A stretch of DNA of 14,208 nucleotides from Brachionus koreanus (Eukaryota; Rotifera; Eurotatoria; Ploima; Brachionidae). Shown here piece by piece: positions 9,057-14,208 of the stretch; position 1 is the stretch's first letter, and every line of letters begins with the position of its first letter. The stretch covers positions 3,848,800-3,863,007 of the forward strand of contig PJRA01000005.1 in NCBI GenBank assembly GCA_016987375.1, written 5' to 3'. Below the pieces are notes generated by a model. That model did no database searches, was not told the origin of the DNA, and was given only the letters and a program-made list of their open reading frames with translations. A program made the translations under genes and the position numbers.

Positions 9057-9131
9057 AATAATAATAATAGTTAATATTCTACGGTCAAGTTTAGTTTAAC
9101 TAAATTGACAAAGCAGGAAGACTAACGTAGT
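9057..9131. repeat. AAT-repeat followed by two palindromes
   Basis: An AAT/ATA run (9057-9069) is followed by a near-perfect palindrome at 9084-9109: GTCAA, an extra G, TTTAGTT, one T, then AACTAAATTGAC. A second inverted repeat, GACTA-ACG-TAGTC, follows at 9119-9131 in a GC-richer patch. On the minus strand this reads as hairpins followed by a trinucleotide tail, the same plan as the island at 77-163. A non-LTR retrotransposon 3' end in minus orientation is therefore possible. There is no coding support. Confidence 0.4.
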
Positions 9132-9673
9132 CCCGCAATAGTAGACTTAAAAAACTTTTGAAGATCATTTCTTGAACCACTTTTGGAAAGTTTTAAGTTT
9201 TTTTTATTACATTCTACCATTCACAATAAAAGAAAAACAAAAAGCTGAAAAAGACAAATTTTACACATTTAATTTTTTCATCCAGACTTGTTTATAAGTC
9301 AAATTTATGCCTTGAGTTAAAACTTTAAAACTTTTTGGTATTGTTTTATTTATAAGATTTGATGATTAGAAAAATGATAATATTTCATTCGATGAATATG
9401 TTAGAAAAGAAAAATAAATAAATTAGATAAATCTGTAATTGATTTTGACCCAAAATGCAAAGGATAACGGCTTGACAAAAATGACGAAAATTTTTAAGAA
9501 TCAAAGACATTAACAGATAAAGTCATTTTTTGTTACACTTCGTTATTTTATTAAAGTTGTATATTCAATGCTATTTTTTCTTAAGTATAGTAAAATTCAG
9601 ATACATATAGAATATAAACTCTTCCTTTTTTGATAAATTAAAATTTACTAAAATAAAAGACATTTAAAAAATA
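9132..9673. other. Intergenic region with scattered coding-like fragments
   Basis: Most of this stretch is AT-rich and empty. Around 9420-9560 on the plus strand, short segments such as I-D-F-D-P-K-C-K-G and E-S-K-T-L-T-D-K-V-I-F-C-Y sit in one frame, separated by stops. They may be the worn remains of a gene or transposon, but no family is recognisable. Confidence 0.25.
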
Positions 9674-9860
9674 TTGCAACAAAGTGAAACATACTTTGTT
9701 TTCCATTTTTTTGCTAAAATTTTTCTCGTATCTATAAAAAAAAGAGAATAAAAAATCAATGCCATTTAATTGGATTATTGATCTGAGTTCCTAAGATAAA
9801 AATAGCAAAAAATTATTTAGATAAAAATGGTGAAACAAAGTATGTTTCACTTTGTTGCAA
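9674..9860. mobile_element. 187-bp MITE with perfect 28-bp terminal inverted repeats and TA target duplication
   Basis: Bases 9674-9701 and 9833-9860 are exact inverted complements over 28 bp. They begin TTGCAACAAAGTGAAAC, and TA flanks both ends (9672-9673 and 9861-9862). Outside the TA, the poly-A on the left and poly-T on the right extend the symmetry by a few bases. Each TIR contains its own inverted repeat, ACAAAGT/ACTTTGT, separated by 7 nt. The 131-bp interior has no coding capacity. TA duplication and size fit a Tc1/mariner-type miniature element. The ends differ from those of the 316-893 element, so it belongs to a different family. Perfect TIRs suggest a recent insertion. Confidence 0.85.
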
Positions 9861-9862
9861 TA

Positions 9863-10393
9863 TTTTTTTTATTTTTTTCATTTTAGTAAGTTTTAATTCA
9901 TTAAAATAGTAAGAATTTTAATACCTTTGTTTCGAAAATAGAGTAAAATGGTTCATCAAAACTTTCATTTTATTTAAAAAAGTTTAAAAAAATAAATGGT
10001 TATATAAATAAAAGGATTTCTTAAATTTCTCATAATTTCTTTTTAACTCATTTCAATTGAAATAATTGACTTTCTTTTTTAAAATATTTATATCCTTTTA
10101 AAGACATAAGTATGGTAGAATTAGAGAAAGACTTGATATGCAATAAAAAATAGACTTGTAAGTGGAGGCGCGACAACAGGAAATATACATGATATTTTAT
10201 TTTTTAATCTGATTTCATAATTCTTATAGAATTGAATTAAAGCCACTTTGAAAATGATAATTTTTATTTTTCCAATTATTAACTAAATTGTAATATTGTT
10301 AAATTCATATAAAAAATGAATTTTTAATTTATTATATTGAATTTAGAAAAAAAAAAAAAGTCAGTTAAATTTTATAAAAATCCTTAATTTTTT
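9863..10393. other. Intergenic region, including 3' end of the minus-strand membrane-protein gene
   Basis: No gene is seen. A tiny frame at about 10112-10153 (M-V-E-L-E-K-D-L) is followed by a small GC patch (GGAGGCGCGAC, about 10165) that stands out from the background without explanation. TTTATT at 10328-10333 is an AATAAA on the minus strand and a suitable poly(A) signal for the gene ending at 10394. Confidence 0.35.
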
Positions 10394-11122
10394 CTAAGAG
10401 AACAAAGAAGTGTTCTTAGACTGGAAAGAATGGAACCAATTCATTGAAAAATTGTTTGATTTAATTAGATCTGGCATTTGAACAACAGAATCTCTTCGCG
10501 ACGAAAAAGAATCACGAGTTAAAAATCTAAATGGAAGATGCTGTTGACTCGGATTCTGTGTATTGCTTTGACTTCTTAAAGATGAACTTGTTGAATTAGA
10601 GACGTTGTTTAAATTGAATTTTAAACCACTCATAGTTATTGAGGCATTAGACATATGATCAATAGATGTACGCTTAATTTGTTCAGTTTTTGCTTTTGGA
10701 ATAGCATTTGATTTAACTGTTTCATTTACAAGAAACTGCTTATTAGTTGATCGATAGTTTATATAAGGCTTTGGTGTTTTTTTAAATTTAAAAAATTTTG
10801 GACATCTCTTTTTGCATTCAAAAAATTTTGCACAAAAATCAAAACACTTTTGGGGACAACAATAAATTGAGCCATTGTAATTACTTCTTTGATGCGAACT
10901 CATTTTATATCTGATCAACATCCAACCAAGAATTAAAGCAACAAAAAGTCCAACTACAATTGGCATATAGATGTTCAGAGTGTAGCTTAACTCATTGAAA
11001 TCGGGATCTAAATACTCTTGAGTTCTATTTAGATGTTCGCGATCAAGAGTAAACTCTCTTGGAGAATAAATTGATGATAGAACTACAATAATACATTTTG
11101 TAGATGAGTTTTTTCTTTCCAT
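10394..11122 (-). CDS. Single-pass membrane protein with juxtamembrane Cys cluster, unknown function
   Basis: An uninterrupted 242-residue frame. Residues 9-20 are hydrophobic but short, so a cleaved signal peptide is doubtful. A 31-50 segment (N-R-T sequon at 32) could be extracellular. Residues 51-71 (Y-M-P-I-V-V-G-L-F-V-A-L-I-L-G-W-M-L-I) form a clear transmembrane helix followed by R-Y-K, suggesting N-out, C-in topology. Six cysteines follow at 88, 89, 93, 97, 103 and 107 among Lys and Phe residues, which could be palmitoylated or bind metal. The last 130 residues are Ser/Asn/Gln-rich and probably disordered, with possible basophilic kinase sites (RRDS near 209-212). I recognise no family. 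The 5' neighbour is a tRNA gene about 70 bp away, leaving little promoter space. An acceptor-like TTATAG two bases before the ATG on the minus strand may mark a 5' UTR intron or an upstream exon. Confidence 0.7.
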   Translation of the reverse strand: MERKNSSTKCIIVVLSSIYSPREFTLDREHLNRTQEYLDPDFNELSYTLNIYMPIVVGLFVALILGWMLIRYKMSSHQRSNYNGSIYCCPQKCFDFCAKFFECKKRCPKFFKFKKTPKPYINYRSTNKQFLVNETVKSNAIPKAKTEQIKRTSIDHMSNASITMSGLKFNLNNVSNSTSSSLRSQSNTQNPSQQHLPFRFLTRDSFSSRRDSVVQMPDLIKSNNFSMNWFHSFQSKNTSLFS

Positions 11123-11189
11123 AGCTATAATCTTTTTAAACCATTTTAAATTCTAGAAAAAAAAAATTTTGACTTTCAGCAAAAATTAA

Positions 11190-11261
11190 AGGTTCTACCG
11201 AGATTTGAACTCGGATCGCTGGATTCAAAGTCCAGAGTGCTAACCGTTACACCATAGAACC
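11190..11261 (-). tRNA. trnQ-UUG: tRNA-Gln (anticodon TTG), copy 1
   Basis: A 72-nt cloverleaf read on the minus strand. The acceptor stem GGTTCTA pairs with TAGAACC and is followed by discriminator T. The D-arm has GTGTAACGGTTAGCAC, and the anticodon stem CTGGA/TCCAG encloses loop CTTTGAA with anticodon TTG (plus-strand CAA at 11226-11228). The T-arm is CGAG-TTCAAAT-CTCG. It closely matches the animal tRNA-Gln consensus, including the internal A and B boxes. An A5 run on the plus strand at 11181-11185 gives the T5 pol III terminator just after the gene. No intron. Confidence 0.97.
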
Positions 11262-11359
11262 TTATAATCAACCAAAATGTAATTATTATTAATGAAAATA
11301 AAAAAAAATTGATTTTTTTAAATTCTTGACAAATCGATTTTATTAATGAAAGCTTGAAA

Positions 11360-11431
11360 GGTTCTATGGTGTAACGGTTAGCACTCTGGACTCTGAATCC
11401 AGCGATCCGAGTTCAAATCTCGGTAGAACCT
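11360..11431 (+). tRNA. trnQ-CUG: tRNA-Gln (anticodon CTG)
   Basis: A 72-nt gene, identical in its body to the two TTG copies except for one base: the anticodon loop is CTCTGAA instead of CTTTGAA, giving anticodon CTG (11393-11395). It decodes CAG. A T7 run at about 11439-11445 is the pol III terminator. It lies head-to-head with copy 1, 98 bp apart, so the two genes form a long inverted repeat. Confidence 0.97.
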
Positions 11432-12188
11432 AGTTCAATTTTTTTCTCTATTTTGAATAAAATTTACCATATATATTGATTCATTGACAAAATCAGTTGA
11501 TTTCTCAATCATTGAGTTGTTTTTATTTTAGCAAAAACAAGCCTAAATAGTAATCAAAGAATCGAAATATCTATTTAAATTCGATTTTTAGAAATAGCCT
11601 TATGGCTTGCTTCATCTAAAAAACCTTGATGTAATTTTTCATTTTTAATTGCTTTTAAGTTAAATCAATTGGAAAATTGATGGAAATTTTAAAATTTGCT
11701 ACTTAAAATAATTAAGAAAATTAATTCATTTAGTGAATAATCGTATGGTAAGCTTTTTTATGTGGGGCTAGATTGAAAAATTATCTAAGACCGTCATAAA
11801 AATCGATGATAACCGAATGGCTTGAAAATTAAAAGGAATAAAATGCATCCTTACGCATTCGATTGTAGCAAATTTCCTTTTCAAATTTTTCATAAACAGA
11901 AATTAATTAAGACAAATATTAAATTAAAATTTTCTCTCATCTATTGGTTATAAGCTGAATTTCCTAAATATTTCATAATAACTTGTCGTGTAGTAAAATG
12001 TTTCTTTTTATTCTCCTAAATGTAAATATTTGTGTGACTGGATTTCTTGAAAATCGATTTGATTTTAATTTTAAATTTTTTCAGTAATAGCTAGAATTTC
12101 ATTTTTTTTTCTTCAACTAACAAACAAATATTAAAATTATACAAATATATCTTTGATATTTTTATTTTTGAATCTCAACAAAAATTAA
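11432..12188. other. Intergenic region between tRNA genes
   Basis: Apart from the tRNA terminator, this is AT-rich DNA. On the minus strand near 11578-11650, a short frame reads K-L-H-Q-G-F-L-D-E-A-S-H-K-A-I-S-K, which looks coding-like but is only about 26 codons long, without a clear start or family. Nothing else is recognisable. Confidence 0.35.
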
Positions 12189-12260
12189 AGGTTCTACCGA
12201 GATTTGAACTCGGATCGCTGGATTCAAAGTCCAGAGTGCTAACCGTTACACCATAGAACC
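12189..12260 (-). tRNA. trnQ-UUG: tRNA-Gln (anticodon TTG), copy 2
   Basis: Identical over 72 nt to the minus-strand gene at 11190-11261, with anticodon CAA on the plus strand at 12225-12227. The 3' flank is also shared: about 22 of 25 bases past the gene agree, including the A5 run (12180-12184) that is the pol III terminator on the minus strand. This shows the two copies arose by duplication that included flanking DNA. Confidence 0.97.
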
Positions 12261-12783
12261 TCTGTTCATAGTTTCATTTGAAATTTGATGAATTATTTTT
12301 TTCTCTATTTCAAGCTCTTGTATTAAAAAAAATGTTTAATTTTCTAGTCTTATATATAATGATTTTATTTTTTTTTTGAAAAAGTTGTTAATGTTGTAGT
12401 TAAATTAGAATGAAGGAATCCAAATTATTATTGATTTTTATGTTCTAACAATTTTTATGCTTGTTAAACATATGACTAAATTTAATTAAATTCAAATGAA
12501 GGTAATTTACTATATTTCCTGAAAATCATCTCCAGCTAAATAATATAAAAATAATAAATAATTAGACCTAATCTAATGTTTTTAATGAGAATTAAAGAAA
12601 AATTTCAAAATATTACTATTTGCTTTGATGTTTTAAAATGTAATTTTGAAAAATAATTGTATGCAAATTTGAAAAATTCTTTATTCATTATCAATATTAT
12701 TAATTAATACATTATTATAACAATAATTTTATTTTAATTCGAATAGCAAATACTTAGGCGAAAATTTTTTGAAAAATAAATTT
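12261..12783. other. Intergenic region, no gene seen
   Basis: AT-rich with no coding-like frames. TTTATT at 12728-12733 is an AATAAA on the minus strand and may serve as the poly(A) signal of the gene ending at 12784. Confidence 0.4.
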
Positions 12784-13425
12784 TTATCTAAAAAATAAAT
12801 ATTTTTTTGAATATGAAGACTTGTTTACAATAGTTAAACGGTTGTTGAAGCTAGAACGAAATGCATCAAAAACATGACTTGCCGTTATTACAAAATTTTC
12901 TCTGTCCACAGATAAAGTACCATGCTTTTGCTTTGTATGCAAGAGCCTATCAACCAGCTCGTTAAGAAGCTCTCGAAACAAGAAGCCTATAACTTGACTG
13001 CATTGATCGCTCATTGGTTTATGCTTCACATCGGTTAAAAAAGCTGTTTTTAGCTTTAGAAACTTCCTGAAACTTAGACTTTTGAACGCATTTTGTCTCA
13101 TAAAAATCAAGTCAACATATTGCTGGTCTGTTAAATTTCCATAGTTTTTATCTATTTTCTAATATGAATTGTAAGTGTTGTATTATTTAATTTAATAAAT
13201 AAACACCTTTAAATAGTCGATTTTGGCTTTGTCTTTAATCAAAGGATTATTTCTAGAAATTCTCTCTATAAAACACTCGCTAATATTTCCAAGATTTTTG
13301 AAAAAATCCTGTATTTTCATACTGCGTTTAGATTTCTTGTAAGCAAAATTTGTATCGAAATCGTCCAAGTTTTTTTCTGATTTAATATTTTTGCTGTTTT
13401 TGTCAAAATTCAAAAAGTCATACAT
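12784..13425 (-). CDS. Histone-fold-like protein, TAF11-like candidate (two or more exons)
   Basis: On the minus strand, an exon ending at 13207 (Y-L-K, GTGTTT donor) joins in phase 0 across a 48-nt intron (13206-13159, TATTAG acceptor) to an exon from 13158 to the stop at 12784. From ATG 13425 this gives 197 aa; human TAF11 has 211. Residues 82-109 (L-T-D-Q-Q then R-Q-N-A-F) align without gaps to the TAF11 segment preceding and forming the first histone-fold helix (pattern S-E-E-Q, R-R-S-A-F). The next parts fit a long central helix (123-147) and a third helix (156-175). Strong TAF11 residues such as AFPKA are not kept, so a divergent TAF11 or another histone-fold protein is possible. A TFIID role would follow only if TAF11 is correct. 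An acceptor at 13441-13442 permits an upstream exon. A GTAAAC to TTTTTTAG pair (41 nt) near the stop would give an alternative C terminus. Confidence 0.5.
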
Positions 13426-13490
13426 TCTTTTAAGTCTAATCTGAAAATAAAATAGTTTTAATTTAGTATTAAATTCAAAATAGCTTAAAA

Positions 13491-13598
13491 ATGAGTAATC
13501 ATAATTCTTTGGAATTGTTTGTGTCTCATAAACAACGCATAGATATAATTTTATATTGTTTAGATTTCAAGATTTTTCAAGAAAAATTGCTTGTTTGA
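13491..13598 (+). CDS. Short 35-codon reading frame, possible first exon or peptide
   Basis: ATG at 13491 opens a 35-residue frame ending at TGA (13596-13598): M-S-N-H-N-S-L-E-L-F-V-S-H-K-Q-R, then I-D-I-I-L-Y-C-L-D-F-K. Residue use is balanced and looks coding, unlike chance frames nearby. It diverges from the histone-fold gene, with 65 bp between the two ATGs. It could be the first exon of a gene broken by the LINE fragment further right. GTTTGATT at 13593 and TTTAG near 13650 could act as splice sites, but no following exon is convincing. No family recognised. Confidence 0.25.
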   Translation: MSNHNSLELFVSHKQRIDIILYCLDFKIFQEKLLV

Positions 13599-13758
13599 TT
13601 GTAATCATACTGGTCAAAGTGGACATAAACAAGATTGATTAAAAATTTAGTAATAAAATTTGTATTAACAAGAGTAAGAGGCTAGAGAATAAAAAGTTTG
13701 TAAAATTTTTTTTTGTTCTAAATAAAAAATATTTTTCCACAAAAAAGTTAATGATTAA

Positions 13759-13960
13759 ATAAAGGCTGCATATAGAATACGCTTAGTCTGCCTGAAGAGC
13801 GAGAAGATGGAGAAAACTACACTTCGCCGTAGAGAGGTATATAACATCAAAAAAGCAAATAATGTTCTAGGAATGATTAAATTTCGCAATAAGGATTCAG
13901 TCTCAAGAATCTACAAAGCTTTTGTCAGATCTCATCTTGAATATAGTCAAGTACTATGAT
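13759..13960 (+). pseudogene. Non-LTR retrotransposon reverse transcriptase fragment
   Basis: A frame open from 13759 to TGA at 13957-13959 contains K-K-A-N-N-V-L-G-M-I-K and then R-I-Y-K-A-F-V-R-S-H-L-E-Y. This is the well-known thumb-region signature of LINE (CR1/Jockey-like) reverse transcriptases, in which KAN-LG-IKR is followed by LYK-LVRPHLEY. The frame stops where the conserved Q-x-W-S-P would follow. Upstream in the same frame, Y-R-I-R-L with T-T-L-R-R-R-E resembles a motif normally found downstream of HLEY (Y-x-x-RL, TL-x-RR), suggesting a rearranged or tandem copy. There is no endonuclease domain or intact catalytic core. It is a dead fragment of about 66 codons. Confidence 0.75.
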
Positions 13961-14208
13961 AAAATTAACTGTTTTAATAAAGTCATATTTAAAAATGAAC
14001 TAACTTATCAGTAAAGGGGATGAAAAAATATATATGTTTTTTTCTCTGAAAATGAAACGGGTTTTGTTAAATTAAGTAAAATTGAACAGAACAAAATGTT
14101 AAAATTTCTTATAACTTTTCTCTCAAAAATCAAAAGCAAGTTCTATAAATGCAACATGGTGCTACATTCAAAGTTGCACTATTATGAAAAATCTGAAAAA
14201 ACTCTGCA
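13961..14208. other. AT-rich right end of window, no gene seen
   Basis: No coding-like frame. An imperfect inverted repeat TGCAAC/GTTGCA (about 14151-14178) with GGTGCTACATTC inside could belong to the end of another TA-inserting element, since GTTGCAC is followed by TA. No matching partner is in the window. Confidence 0.3.

Overview
The window looks like nuclear DNA of a small invertebrate animal. It is very AT-rich. Its protein genes are split by tiny GT-AG introns of about 41-58 nt with AT-rich interiors. It uses the standard genetic code, it carries eukaryotic tRNA-Gln genes with internal promoters, and it has animal-type genes (lysosomal cystinosin, the Cajal-body protein coilin). A monogonont rotifer of the Brachionus type fits the base composition and compact introns, but that assignment is an inference; no species marker is visible.

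Layout, left to right. Positions 1-900 hold mobile-element debris: a GC-rich hairpin cluster with a trinucleotide tail (about 77-163), then a complete non-autonomous Tc1/mariner-type element (316-893) with 18-bp terminal inverted repeats, TA target duplications and a decayed transposase DNA-binding region. A two-exon gene at 1644-1979 encodes a 93-residue secreted protein that looks like a peptide-hormone precursor. Cystinosin lies at 3056-4422 in six exons (373 aa). A decayed Tc1/mariner transposase runs antisense at 5195-5789. Coilin occupies 6384-8025 in two exons (529 aa).

Positions 8026-10390 are mostly non-coding AT-rich DNA, with one short orphan reading frame, a pair of palindromes and a 187-bp MITE with perfect 28-bp terminal repeats (9674-9860). 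On the minus strand, 10394-11122 encodes an unrecognised single-pass membrane protein with a cysteine cluster. Three tRNA-Gln genes follow: two UUG and one CUG. The CUG copy differs from the UUG copies only at the first anticodon base. A minus-strand two-exon gene at 12784-13440 encodes a histone-fold-like protein with TAF11-like features. The right end carries a LINE reverse-transcriptase fragment (13759-13960).

The genes show no functional linkage. They are independent housekeeping genes (lysosomal transport, nuclear bodies, translation, perhaps basal transcription) plus two lineage-specific membrane or secreted proteins, separated by degraded transposons. No defence system, CRISPR array or biosynthetic cluster is visible. 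The most original items are the putative disulfide-peptide precursor, the tRNA-Gln anticodon switch, the palindromic-TIR MITE, and a 19-nt identity between a cystinosin exon and a deletion scar in the transposase relic.
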